A stretch of DNA of 64,000 nucleotides from Zhengitettix transpicula (GCA_037074705.1 CM073591.1:135849032-135913031); one strand, 5' to 3'; counted from the stretch's first letter, positions 11,007-22,781 are shown. The notes: generated by a model not told the origin, from the sequence alone. A program made the numbers and translations.

Positions 11007-13253
11007 TCAATTTTATTTATTAGATTTTAAGAGCATAAACTAAATCTTGTATGTTAATTTGCGAAACATAACACATAGCGATGCTAAAATTTGAGACATA
11101 ATAAGCCAATAATATTATGTGTTTTTTCCTATGTATTTAATGTTAAAATTGCGTTTTCATGTGTGCAGTACTAAACCTTCAGAGGTACTTGTACTGCAGT
11201 TGTGTTGTAAAATTTATATTAGAATGAACAGTTATCGACGATATAAATAATTTCCCTTTTAGTATTAATTAATTGTATATTTAATTATGGTATTATAATT
11301 CTTTTATAACTTCGTAAGCATCAATGATTAAGTATTGCTTGATTGACGGTTGAAAAATCGGTTGACAATGACAGTTTAACATTGTCGGCTGGGCGCCACG
11401 GCTAAATCCTTAAATTGCGAGAAACTTAAATTTTTATTCAACAAATTTTCAGCGCCTCAGTATGATAGAAATTATGTGATTGTTCAAGTCTCAGAATCTT
11501 GGATCCTGCACGACAAAAATACACTGGAGATTCAGTCGGCGGGTATTTTAACCAAACTACGACACGCTCGTTAACCTCCAGTGCCGTCTCAGTGAACCAG
11601 TAATTACGGTATATTACTTCTATTCATTATAGTCTATGTGAATTAAAGTAGGATATGCGGGGAAAACGAAGAAAATTTCTAAAAAACACTTCTAAGTCGT
11701 GGCTGGTAAGAAGGAGAAAACGTGCCCGAGAACTGTGAGGAGGCAGTGCACTTGTTGTACGGCGGTCGTTCTGAAACTTTACTGATGCTGAGGACAATAG
11801 ACAAAATGTAAGATCTAAGATGTGACAAATACTAAATACATTTATTGACGTAAATTATACATAGTAAAATCAAAAGTTCTGTTTCTAATCATCGTATCTT
11901 GACCCAAAACTCCCTGTAAAAAGGATATATAATACATTTTATGGTAAATTTAAAGCCGGTGTAATTCTCGCTAACAATTGTGAATTTTTTTCTGGAAATC
12001 TACTGGAATCAAAATCTTTCAATTAAATTTGTTGTAAATAATAAAATACAACAATTAACGGGGTTCACTAAGCTAACAAATGTGCTTGTGATAGAATTTG
12101 TAAGTGATAAAACTTGAATTATCATTCTTTATAATCTCACGTAATATTTACGAATCAGCTTACCGTATAGCGGGCAGGTGTCACAAGCGCTGAGAAGGCG
12201 CTAACAGACTCTGCCGTCTTTGTTTCTTAAATTTTATTTAATTTTAAATATATTATTATTTAACATTATCTGACAATTATCAATTAATAAATAATTAAAC
12301 ATTAACGCCCGTGTATCAGAAAGATGTTTACTAATTAAAACAAAAAGCTTCCAATTCAATGTTTCGTCCACATTAAGTGAATGGAGAGTTTTGAATGTAT
12401 GCATATACATAAATATATATGCTAAATTAGAGGAGTTAATATGAAGTTAGAGTCATGGACTGCGTCCTATCGCAGTTGTAACCGACAGCTACAGCCCAGT
12501 CATTAAATATATCTTATTGCTATCTAAAATTCTTATATATATTGAAATGAAGTGAATTCAATTTAACTATTGGTTTTGTATATTTTTAATATTGTTAAAT
12601 ATACAAGAATGAAGGAAGTTATTTTCAATTTTTAATTACGAAATTATATGTTACATACATATTAACTCATCCAGATTATTTACATTGAGTATTTAACGAC
12701 TTCTTTATTCCGTTTATAATTGAAAACTCTTTATTTTTCATAATTTATATTTGCTAAATACTGCGTTTTTAAGTATTGTAATAATAAAATGCTAGTTAAT
12801 AATCAGAAGCGACAATCAAGGGAATTGGAGTGTAAATTTTAACTGTCGAGTACCAAGTTACGATAACCCGTCCGGCTTGCTGATCAGCTGTGGAGATCTT
12901 ACCTGCTTGCCGTACGCAGGTTCGACAACAGTAAAAAATTAATGTAAGACGATGCCAATTTACTTTACAAGCAGCGTGGGATCAAATAACAAGGTTTTTA
13001 TTGCGGGAGAGTTCAACCAGAAGTTTCGGGAGATATTACCGGCACCCAAACTAAACTCCCTGATAAAAAGAGGTTTCATGTGTACCTTCTACTATTTTTT
13101 GTATTTAACTTCAAAATATAAGAAATTGAAACATTGGTATTTTAAATTTTTCTGTTGATAAATGTGTTGTTTTTAACATGAATTTAAAGAACCAAAGCCA
13201 ATAAAATTTTAAATGTCTACAACAAAAATAAATAATAAATCATGGTAAATTTT
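11007..13253. other. Unannotated stretch with a possible tRNA-like patch
   Basis: Mostly AT-rich. Near 11520-11570 ACACTGGAGATTC and AACCTCCAGTGCCG form a short inverted pair. At 12872-12925 GCTGATCAGCTGTGG and CGCAGGTTCGACAAC are spaced like Pol III A and B boxes, but no SINE body or tail is recognisable. A 68-codon frame at 12952-13158 has no recognised motif. Confidence 0.35.
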
Positions 13254-13254
13254 A

Positions 13255-13296
<42 letters not shown>

Positions 13297-13297
13297 A
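13254..13297. repeat. (TA)n(TG)n microsatellite
   Basis: Compound dinucleotide tract. Confidence 0.95.
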
Positions 13298-14311
13298 AGT
13301 GTTTTAAATTTCTTCGTGATATAACGTTACACACAGGTACGAATAGTATTTTTTTTAAGTTTTTAGAAAGATATGTTTAAAAAGATTTTTATAAAGAACA
13401 TTTCTTACAGTGGAATAATTGAATAAGAAGAGATGAATATCAGTAGTTTCCATGGCCACATTCGTCATACGTACGGCGAAAATCTTAGCATTTGTTTCAT
13501 TTCCTTGCGCATGCATGTCACACGGTTGCAATGTCCGAAGTTCTGCTTGAACGAGATAACTGACAACCTAATGTAATCGACTGATGCTGTTACAATAAGC
13601 TCCACTGTTGCGCAGTTGCGTAATTTGACTAATCCCAATATACGTTTGGCGCATAGATAGGAACACGTTCATTGTGAGGTAAATTATGGCGTGTATCAAT
13701 GCCTATATAAGGTATGAATTTTATTCTTCAGAAAAGCAAATTGAATTTCACCCAAATCCAACCTTCAAATTAATTTGATTATTTCCGGGTGGTGGAGAAG
13801 TAAAACAAACTGCTTACAATTTCAGTCACCACAGGCCTATACAATATTGTATTGATTTAAACAGGCAATATTACTACATGTGATAGCATTTTTCTTATGT
13901 GTACGTAGTTTCTACAGTTCAGTTCTCCAAAACGAACCTTGCATTGTAATCTCGGCTCCTAAATTGAAAAGGACTGGAAAAAACGACCTGAATAATTTGT
14001 CAGATGTCAGTTTTTTCCCTGCATAATTCATGTGTTATCAAAATTAGAGGATATAAATTTATTTAAAATTATAGCCACCGTTATTAAGTAGTGTGCTGTA
14101 CTCATACTTAGGAATACAGAGATAGCATCAATTTCGATATAAGTACGTATATGTATTATTATTATTCAGGATTAAAAATTATATTTACTCACAAGTACTG
14201 AAATAAAGTTCCATTTTCTAATATTTTCAGAAGAAATGTTAGAATGTTTTAAAAAATATAAACAGGTTGAATTGCGTCGATGTATGTTTTATGAAATATG
14301 TTACCCACCCG
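13298..14311. other. Unannotated stretch
   Basis: No repeat family, RNA gene or coding signature recognised. Confidence 0.4.
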
Positions 14312-14870
14312 TTTTTTTGTTTTTTTTTTAGGGCAACAGGCTACATGAGGGTGATCCACATTGGGCAACTCCCCTTTAATAGCATAGGAAGGGATTTGAA
14401 GGGGGGATGCGGAAGGGTAGAGGAAGGTAGCCAAGGGTTAACTAGGGCCCCCGGGCTAAATTTTAAGGATCCTACCCGGCATTCGCCAAAACAAATGCAG
14501 GGAAACCCCTAGAAAACCCTGCATCGGGTAGGTCGGGCATTGGGTACTTGTCCCACGCCCTTCCGATAGCGGGAGAGAAGTTTGCTGTGGGGACGCAGCA
14601 TTCCCTTCTCCGTGCCTCGACCAGTTTAGGAGGCTGCTGGCCGACTATTCCAAAGGGAATAGCGAACAACTCTTACCGTATGCCCAAGGTCTGTGACCCC
14701 AGAACATACACCTCTCAGAACAGGCCGAGGTGCCTCGGCTTGTGGGAACCTTAGTTCAAAAACGGAGAGGAAAAGGCATCCCCAAAGGTAGCCCCTTCGT
14801 ATCTCTCCTAAAAGGTTCTGCCTGCGAGAGAATAGCCCTCGCAGGCCTCTATTAAAGAATATCCCTCGCA
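14312..14870 (-). mobile_element. Family A retroposon, copy A5 (most complete)
   Basis: The best reference copy. A T-rich run (14312-14329) and AG precede GGCAACAGGCTACATGAGGG. The body runs through GGGCCCCCGGGCTA, the GGATCCTACCCGGCATTCGCC block and GCCTCGACCAGTTTAGGAGGC to GGTGCCTCGGCTTGTGGG. It closes with a palindromic patch CTGCGAGAGAATAGCCCTCGCAG near 14820-14845. The plus-strand frame at 14548-14754 (68 codons, beginning MSHALPIAGE) recurs in other copies. No tRNA, 7SL or 5S head is recognisable on the poly(A) strand. Confidence 0.8.
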
Positions 14871-16599
14871 GCCTTTTGATTTAGGCTACGACAGTAAATG
14901 TCCACGAAAATACTATTTAATGTACGAGAAGTTACTTTAAATTAAATCTAATTCTTATACATAGTGTTACAAGACATTCTCCACCGTTTGTTGTATTGTT
15001 TTCGACATCGATTTATTGTAATAATTTATTTATATTTGAGCCATATGTTGTAAGATTTAATGGCCCTACTTATTAATGTGACATTTGATTTGATTTGAAA
15101 TGGTTTAAATAATCATTTGTGTTTCTCTCTATATATGTTTGTTATCAAGAATAAAAACTTATCCTAATCTTGGAAATAAATTATATTAGGTCTAAAACAT
15201 AATTAATAAATTTAATAACGTTATTTATCTTGAATATTAGCTGATAGGTGAACCTTGCGACACGGAAATTTCCACGAAATGCCATTAATGGACAAATCGA
15301 TTTCGGATCCTATAATTGGTTCACATCCAAATCTTTCCGGATTAGAATTAATTTTATGCTGATACAGATAATATCCACCTCGGACGGTTTTAATTATTCT
15401 GAATCATGGATATTTAAGCCGGGCCTAGGCGATTATGGGCTACGAAAGATTCTGCTGATTGGACCTAACGAAATATCCTAGTAGATTATCCAAAATTTGT
15501 TCCTATTGATTTTCCAGTGAGTATTTTTCCAAACAATTGTTGGTACTCTTCATTCCATACATTAGGAAGCTATTATACTGTACAGTTTAAGGAGTATGAA
15601 ATCTTTTAATAAAGTAGATGGCGCAGATATTCAAAATATACTAAAATAATTACCTGATATATTGTAAATGAAGAATATTTTAATTATTTTACGAAACTAA
15701 TTGTTAGGATATAACATATTTTTAGCTACAAATACAAGAACGTGGCTATTTTTACTTATTGATATATATTTCATTTTTAGATAAAACTGGTTGTTCCACA
15801 TTTACCAACATTATTGTAATTAATCATTTTTCTGCTATTTCTCTTTACCTGGTTGTCCAAAAAACTGACGATACGTTGTATTTATTTTATTTTAAAAATT
15901 GATGTTGAGAAATTGATAACGATTATTTTAATGAGTTTGTAAGGTTTTGTTTATTATATTTCTCATAGATGAGTCATTACTTATGAATTATGTTATGTTT
16001 GTTTCCACAAATAATTCAAATGGTGTAATAAAGTCCTAATTCACCACCATTAATGCTGTCTTCCTAATTTCCATAAAATGGCCACTGAAATGTAAGATAA
16101 GAAACAAATAATAAAAATAGTAACAGTTTTAAGACTCTTAATACTTCGCTTAATTAATTCCCTTAAGATATAACATCTCTTGACGTTCGAATTTATTTTG
16201 GCGGAATCATTATTAACTTGATCACATCCAGCCAGTATGGTTTGTTCTCTTAATTAATTGTAATTTTCGTGTTCATCATGCAGTGATTGATGTCCCTTAC
16301 TTCAGTTCTACCGCTAGGGAATACTTCAGTTATTATTTGACCGTTCAAATGAATAACGCGCGACATAGACTTATTTGTTACAACGAAAGTCAGAGACCAT
16401 AAAAACTTGGAATCAAGTGTTTTATTATTTCTGGAGGGAGTGGAATGATGTTTCAAATTTACGCAAAGCATATAAATACCTCAGCCAAGGAAACGTCCGC
16501 CTCCTTATCTCATATGTTACAAATTTTTGAACTGTCCGCAAGGACCTGTAATAATAAACTCTGTACGGTAATAAGTCTCTGATTGGCTGTTCGCGCTAC
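14871..16599. other. Unannotated stretch
   Basis: A 77-codon plus-strand frame (15248-15481) and a 73-codon minus-strand frame (16250-16471) exist, but neither shows a motif I can assign. The remainder is AT-rich. Confidence 0.35.
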
Positions 16600-16879
16600 C
16601 CAGCTTAACGACCTAGTAGCTAGGTTGAAAACTTCATCCTGGATTGGGGAAACCGCAGCCACCAACTCCCTGTTAGACTAGTAACGTACTTCGGGTAGTT
16701 AAAACGATATGCTAACAAAGATCTGCAAACTGCAATCAAGACCGGATTGAATCAGAACTTCCAAACGTTACAACCTAAGTTTCGACTTACAATTAGTTAG
16801 ACTCAAGGTGGCTGTAGTGGGCAACATCAATCCCTTATAAGGCTTTATCAAGTATCGGACTTTTCATCGGAAGTTTCAT

Positions 16880-17030
16880 GACCAGAAACATGACTGAGCG
16901 TTTCATAATAGGTCTCGAAGACCCGATCCGTGCTGGAGTGACGAAATTTTGAAAAAGTGGAACATAAATCTTCTTAGCGGAAAACCCGTCTGTACAAGGT
17001 TTGGTTAAACTCCAAATTCTGAAGGATAAT
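16880..17030 (+). pseudogene. Possible LTR-retrotransposon Gag scrap
   Basis: One frame reads MTERFIIGLEDPIRAGVTKF and, past two stops, LAENPSVQGLVKLQILKDN. Gag proteins of Gypsy/Copia-like elements often contain (E/R)(R/K)F..GL.(D/P).IR..V followed by a NP..L..A...A segment. The resemblance is local, stops interrupt it, and no pol follows in this orientation. Weak call. Confidence 0.2.
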
Positions 17031-17394
17031 AAAAAGAGATTTACTTACTTGGTTACAAAGCAGAAAATAATTATAAAATAACGTAACACTTTCAATGAAG
17101 TTGTCACGATTCAGTTGTTCTAATTATAAAAAGGGAATGATGGGTTCAAAATCTGTTATCATAATTGAAAAATTAGTTTCTTGGTAGAAGGTGACTTTTC
17201 TAAGTAATTCATAACCAATTATTATTGTATTTTCGCTTAATCCAGAAGTCTGATTGGTTAACCTTAGGTAAAAGCCAGAGATATTTGGTAACGTTGCATT
17301 TTTCAAATTCCACCTCTCGTTAATTCTTCACTATAACATAATATATTCTTCACAATTTAGCGAAATTTTCCTAATACGTTCAATTTTACGAATC

Positions 17395-17972
17395 TTACTA
17401 GCTTTCTATAATATAAAGAGTGTTTGGACTTGCCATTTATCAGTTATTTTACTTTTCAAAATAGATGGTACAAACAGGTTTATGGACTTCCAATGGGAGG
17501 ATGCTTAAGTGTCAACGTTGCTGGTACAGTCATGAATCACATTTTAGATAACGCATTAAGGTCTTCTTCCATAACCCCTAAGCTATTAATTAAATATATT
17601 GATGATTTGTTGGTGATTTTACATACAGATGAACGATTACCGTTCCTAAACCACTTGAATACTATGAATCCCAAAATTAATTTCATGATGGAAATAATGT
17701 CTAATAACAAAATAGATTTTCTGGACATAACCATTATTAATAACGATGGACTTATACTGACTAACTGGTACAAGAAGCCTATTGCCCTCAATACCATTCT
17801 AAATTATTACTCTAACCACCCTAGACATATGATAATTAATGTTGCAAACAACCTAATACGTAAAGCTATTTGTATTACTGATACGATTTTTCACTCCACA
17901 TTGAAAACTACCATGTTTAATATACTCCAAAATAGTTTTTCCCCAAGAAAATTACATCACAATTATGGATAA
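17395..17972 (+). pseudogene. Penelope-like element reverse transcriptase (5' truncated)
   Basis: The open frame from 17424 holds the C-terminal half of a Penelope-like reverse transcriptase, which copies the element's RNA at a nick made by its endonuclease. Visible in order are KQVYGLPMGGCLSV (the motif with the PMG..LS core), LLIKYIDDLLV with the catalytic DD, INFMMEIMSNNKIDFLDITI (FLD motif), NWYKKPI and YYSNHPRHMIINVANNLIRKA. These match the family's YKK/HP signatures. The N-terminal motifs and first catalytic Asp are missing upstream, where a stop occurs near 17408. The frame stops at 17972, so the link to the downstream endonuclease frame is broken by at least one stop or shift. Confidence 0.85.
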
Positions 17973-18056
17973 GTAATATTAAAAAATGGCATAATACTAA
18001 AATTCAACCTGAATAACCAAACTACCAAGGAGCATACTATAGAAGAAGAGACTACT

Positions 18057-18767
18057 TTGGTTGAAAACAGAGAAAGACTTGTAGACACAGGGAACTTTAA
18101 AGATCCTACGCAAACGAATGTTAAAGCTTTTTTTAAACCAGTATCGATAAATAATACGGACGTTGTTAGTACCACAGAAATTTACAAATTACCAGAAATA
18201 ACGACGACTGCTGCAGAAAACTTTGACAGAAAACAACCGACGTATTACAGCTTTACGTATATAGAGAAATTGACGTTTAAAATTATAGATACCTTTAGGA
18301 AAAATGATATTAATTATGTCAAATTAACCATCAAACCAGTTAACCATGTACAAAACATACTAACTAAGGTTAAGGACAAGACACAGGAACAGTATAAGAC
18401 AAATCTGGTATATAGAATCCCTTGTATCAATTGCCCGAAAACATATATAGGTTATACCACAACTAACATCAAAACTAGAATGAATCACCATAAACAAACA
18501 TTAAAACCCACAGCCAAAAGCAACACAGCGTTGTCCACCCACACAAAATTCACTAACCACGAATTTGATTTTAATAATATTAAAATATTACATAATAATA
18601 TTCATAAAGTAAAACTTAGAATAGCAGAAGCAATTTATATTAATCTAAACAGAAACAATATTGTTAATAATAGAAACGAAGGTTCAGAAATAGAAAAACA
18701 ATATGCAGAGATACTTAAGATATTGATAAGTAAAACATCTAAAAATAAAAATAATAAGAAATTGTAA
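18057..18767 (+). CDS. Penelope-like element GIY-YIG endonuclease region
   Basis: A 236-codon open frame carrying the C-terminal part of a Penelope-like protein. YYSFTYIEKLTFKI (residues ~61-74) matches the linker before the endonuclease. VYRIPCINCPKTYIGYTT (~121-138) is the GIY-YIG core with the CxxC finger typical of endonuclease-bearing Penelope elements. KTRMNHHK follows with the catalytic Arg, then THTKFTNHEFDF and RIAEAIYINLNRNN with the catalytic Glu. All endonuclease residues I know for this family appear present, although the reverse transcriptase frame stops 85 bp upstream. The start chosen is simply the first ATG; the true protein would have been one RT-endonuclease fusion. Confidence 0.85.
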   Translation: MVENRERLVDTGNFKDPTQTNVKAFFKPVSINNTDVVSTTEIYKLPEITTTAAENFDRKQPTYYSFTYIEKLTFKIIDTFRKNDINYVKLTIKPVNHVQNILTKVKDKTQEQYKTNLVYRIPCINCPKTYIGYTTTNIKTRMNHHKQTLKPTAKSNTALSTHTKFTNHEFDFNNIKILHNNIHKVKLRIAEAIYINLNRNNIVNNRNEGSEIEKQYAEILKILISKTSKNKNNKKL

Positions 18768-19210
18768 CCAATTGTATTTTTTAAAAATTTATTTTAGGCA
18801 TCTTTGTTGAAGTTTATATGTTTACATGCATGTATAATCTTATATATGTATAGTTAAATAATTATTAACAATATGTTAAATCGATACCATAGTTTCGTTA
18901 CTATAGTATCGATTTTCGATTGAAATGCTGCACACTGAACCACTTAATGGAGCAGTTTTAAAACAGACCTTGTTGAATAACAACATAGTTTTATAGTAGT
19001 GACTAAGTACCTATAGGTACTAATATTTTTTAAAGTTAATGTGATGTTAATTATAAGACAAGAAGGTATGTTATGCTGAAGGTGTTGCAATGTATTCGTA
19101 ACTTGATGTTTTTATATAAGTGGTAACGTTTTTAATGTTCATTCAGGATGATTATAACAATGAGTTGAAAGCTTCCGACTATATATTTAATAAAGTTATA
19201 AACTTGGAGA
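18768..19210 (+). other. Probable Penelope-like 3' flank with degenerate hammerhead-like motif
   Basis: AT-rich sequence after the endonuclease stop. ATCGATACCATAGTTTCG...ACTATAGTATCGAT (18879-18915) forms a strong inverted repeat. At about 19145-19170 TTCAGGATGATTATAACAATGAGTTGAAAGC resembles a decayed CUGANGA...GAAA hammerhead core, a motif known from the terminal repeats of Penelope-like elements. The element's 3' boundary is not determined. Confidence 0.35.
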
Positions 19211-19440
19211 CTGTTTTTGGTTTTTTCTACTCATCAACGTCTACGTCAACAGTCCTTTTTACCATAAGTTAAAACTTTTTGAAATAGTGGACGACAATTT
19301 AATTGCTATTTATGATTTAGGGAAAATCTTTCAGCTTTTCTCTTAGAAGCAGTTGCAAACTTAACTATTAAGTCTCAATATCTAGGATTTCAATTTTATG
19401 TTGCTAAAAAATTCCTTCTTCTCCATTTAAGATTGTTTTA

Positions 19441-19459
19441 TATATATATATATATATAT
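19441..19459. repeat. (TA)n tract bordering family B
   Basis: Short (TA)n directly before the TGTGGTGACG start of B2. Confidence 0.9.
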
Positions 19460-20582
19460 TGTGGTGACGACCAATATATGTAATCAAAGGATTTTATAAA
19501 TTATTTAATATTTGTATTGTCAGCGTAATATTGTGGCCCATGTATTGTAGGTAACAGTCAGCGTTGCGTAAGAATGTGAAGTTTTCATACGGCATTATTG
19601 TCAGCAATGTGTATTGTTGAAAGCAATGAAGAAAAGCACAGTCAGTCTGCGATACGAACTAAAACAGTGAAGGTCGGTCTGAGTTTAAACAGATGGATCG
19701 GAAAAAGTTATTGTATGAGGCGGTCAAACCGTGAAAACTTTTTGTTAGGATTGCTTAAAAACCAAGTTAATGAGTCTGCAAGTAAGAATCAAATATGCAA
19801 AGACAGTTATTAATATTATTGACATTAGGAATTTAATGAGACACGTGTAAATGGTAAGGAATGTTGTACTGGCTGTTATTGAACTGATATCATTTGTAGA
19901 ATTCATAGTGAGTTGAATCGAACTGTTATTGGAAAGTGTAATTCCAATTTCCTTGCGGTTAACATATTTTACCGTTTGCTGAAATATTTCGAGCACAACA
20001 GAGGTTTGAGTGTGGTGTTTTATTGCATATGCTGGCTTAGGTTGTGTAGAAAGTGTGATACCATGGCCTGTTTAATTAAAGTCCTTTAAATAATTTGTGA
20101 AAAGATAGAATAATTGGTGAAGTATATGAAAAGTGTGATACGAGAGCTGCTCCAATGTCTGGTATGTACCAAAATTCTTTTGTTAAACCTGGTATAATAT
20201 TCCGTACCGTCAGATTTATACAGATTTCTTACGTTAGTAATACTCAAGTCCCTTCAAGTCAATACTTTGTAATATTTTTTTAATTATTAATATTTTTTAA
20301 TAATTAATGTTTTTCTTAATTTGTTTATATCATTGCGGGTTACTATTATTGTTAGAGACCCAATAAGCGACCATGAAGACATAAGGAATTTCAATAAGGC
20401 CGTATGTAAAAATGTAATTAAATACAAATTGTAATAAATGTTTCTGTATTTAAAATGTAACTGTTAATTTCATTTTCCAAATCATCAATAGTTAAATAAA
20501 TTCGATTCTCATAAATTTGAAAATCACATTAATTGGCACCGCAACGTGGTGACTTCGTTTTATTAATTTGATTACCACTACA
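19460..20582 (+). mobile_element. Family B LTR-like repeat (B2)
   Basis: Begins TGTGGTGACGA right after (TA)n and ends TTACCACTACA, so its ends form an imperfect TGT(A/G)GTG inverted repeat of the TG...CA type. A PBS-like TTGGCACCGCAACGTGGTGAC lies at 20533-20553, with a possible LTR end ATCACA just before it. GTTAGAGACCC near 20353 is a diverged form of the family's CCCAGTARNGACCC box. Two frames of 71 (plus) and 83 (minus) codons show no retroelement motif. Confidence 0.55.
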
Positions 20583-21120
20583 TATACTTAAACAATTATG
20601 ATGAATCGTTTCTTTGAAATCTGTCAAACCGTTGTCTTCTGAAAATTGAAAATAGTCACCATAACATAATGGCAGACATGTTATTAAAGCTCTAAGATTT
20701 TCCATGAGAATATAAATTTTAAAAAATCTACTCTGGCTTCCATGAGGGTAATTTCATAAAGTAAAGGAACAGTATACATATACCAGACACAAAGTTCAAT
20801 TTTATTTAAAATTAATATACTTTACCACTTTGCGACGTACTGTAACAGAGGATTGTCGGAAGCCATTAATACCAGAAGCATTAAATGGAGTCACAATCTT
20901 CCAACTCGGTGATGATTGGACGCCATTGATTAAATATAATCGCGAGAAAGAGCAATTCGCCCGTTCGTTAAACGCCCGCACATCCCAGGAGAACACAGTG
21001 TGGTCAGAAGTTGATGAACATCCACTACTCATCGATCTCTGGTTTATGTAGAATTTTGCTGATGAGTGACGTCACGTTACATGTCGCAACACGTCACCGG
21101 GTTTGCGCGGCATTAACAAG
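20583..21120. other. Unannotated, moderately GC-rich patch
   Basis: From 20820 to 21115 base composition rises, and overlapping frames of 73-76 codons run on both strands without known motifs. Proximity to the hammerhead-like core at 21166 suggests a retroelement terminal region rather than a host exon, but this is not established. Confidence 0.3.
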
Positions 21121-21154
21121 TAAATGTTGATTTCGCGGTGTTTCGACCGAAACA

Positions 21155-21205
21155 ACATTAATCGTCTGAAGATGGTGATAGAAATAGTCATCGAAACGTT
21201 GCTAC
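21155..21205 (+). ncRNA. Hammerhead-ribozyme-like core (Penelope type)
   Basis: CTGAAGA (21166-21172) is followed by a hairpin with arms ATGGTGAT and ATAGTCAT, then CGAAACG (21192-21198). This is the order CUGANGA - stem II - GAAA of hammerhead ribozymes, which are known in the terminal repeats of Penelope-like elements. I could not pair stems I and III convincingly, so this is a core match only. Confidence 0.45.
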
Positions 21206-22465
21206 ATAAGTTTAAGACAGATATTTTAATTTTTATAATTTTAATTACACTTCTTCCGTCGTGGATCATAAAAATAAACTTAAACTACAAGTCATGTATA
21301 GAAATGATAATTATTCTATTGATATAAATAATGTTAAATAAAATTCCATCGGTGGTATGTCATGTTGACAGTAAATGCATAATTACAGCGCCAAAAGGTA
21401 GTGACGACTATCAAATTATCAAATAAGGCTGATATAATCTTAGTAACAGCGGTCATTTATTAAAATCTTTGTCAGCATGCAGAGTGATTTATTGCGACAG
21501 GCATTCGCAATACTGGCTTACGCTGTTCAAACAATTAATTTCGAATGAAGCTGTCGAATGTCATAACGTTTTCAAATACGACGAAAGTTAAGATATTTAT
21601 TATGTATGGGGGGGGGAGCTTGATATGTTGACTGTAGTATGTCGACCGCGCCCTACGATGCCCATGGCACGCGACTATCTCATCAATCATGGGACGAAAC
21701 TCAACACGCGCCACTACACACACAGACCGTAGTTTAAACACACTGCCTGCGCTACAGCCTAATTGTGATTTATCGATACGTCAGAGACCCTCTCCTTTCT
21801 GCCGAACGCCATTTTTATTGTTTCCTCTATATATCTTTAAAATATGTCGGGTACTCAGTGTCCGTATTTTCCATCCAACCCAAAGGCAACAAATTTCTAT
21901 CTATTCTCATATTACTAATTCTCCAGATTCTCTATAGTTTAAATTCAATCTCCTAAAAACATTTTAACCACTTATTCCAACAGTATTATCGTGATCGCAC
22001 TCTTCCTTTCTTCGACACAAACAGACAATTATTTATGAAATATGAACTCATTAGAGTAATTATTTAAACATGTTCTAGCGAGATCTTCCAAAATTGTAGT
22101 TTTACATGTAAATATATTTACGTTAGCTTTGTGGTTTTTTATACTATTCCTCCGTTATTTATTTCAATAATAATTATAATAATAATTAATTATATATTAA
22201 TACCGATGGTTATATTATCAAACCGCTACCTACTACAAATAGAAAAGCATCGCCTTATTCCCTTTGAAACCACAATTCGTTATTCCAATATAAGCATCTA
22301 TATGTAACTGTTTGTAAATTATTTAAAATGCATCAAAATACAGCTTATATTCATAAAATTTTGAAAATAATTGCTAATTAATGGGGCTAAATAAATTCTT
22401 ACATATAAGGAACTTTTTTCTTCGTTGCATATTTTTGCCCTTCTGAATTATTCTTTACACACAGG
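21206..22465. other. Unannotated stretch
   Basis: Includes a poly(G) run near 21608-21617 and frames of 63-82 codons without recognised motifs. AT-rich low complexity dominates 22130-22400. Confidence 0.4.
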
Positions 22466-22469
22466 TCTT

Positions 22470-22780
22470 ACTACTGGAATAATCGGCCATCTGCCTCCTA
22501 AACTGGGTGAGGCATGGATAAGGGAATTCTGCGTCCCGACAGTAAACCACTTTCCCGCTACGTGAACGGCGTGGGGCAAGTACCAACCGCCCGACCTATT
22601 TGATGCAGGTATTCTAGGGTATTTCCTGCATCACTTTTAGGCGAATGCCGATTAGGATCCTCAAACCATAGTCCGGGGGCACTAGCTAACCCTTGTCATG
22701 CTCCTTTTAAATCCATTCCTATGATATTAAATGGGAGTTGCCACCACGTGGATAATCCTCATGTAGCCTGTTGCTCTAAA
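22470..22780 (+). mobile_element. Family A retroposon, copy A6 (5' truncated)
   Basis: Starts inside the element at ACTGGAATAATCGGCCATCTG and ends CATGTAGCCTGTTGCTCTAAAG with only a vestigial tail. It is more diverged than A5 and directly abuts the inverted-repeat DNA element that follows. Confidence 0.7.
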
Positions 22781-22781
22781 G

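Noticed and set aside
12872..12925. tRNA gene or SINE head
   Set aside because: A- and B-box-like words at the right spacing, but no cloverleaf, body or tail could be drawn.
16250..16471. Minus-strand frame vaguely like a retropepsin region (FLWSLTFVVTNKS)
   Set aside because: No DTG/DSG active site and no neighbouring pol motifs on that strand.
21059..21110. CTGATGAGTGACGTCACG as a hammerhead core
   Set aside because: CTGATGA and a short palindrome occur, but no GAAA follows.
22130..22200. Possible CRISPR-like or replication-origin AT repeats
   Set aside because: Only irregular AT low complexity, in a eukaryotic context; no spaced identical repeats.
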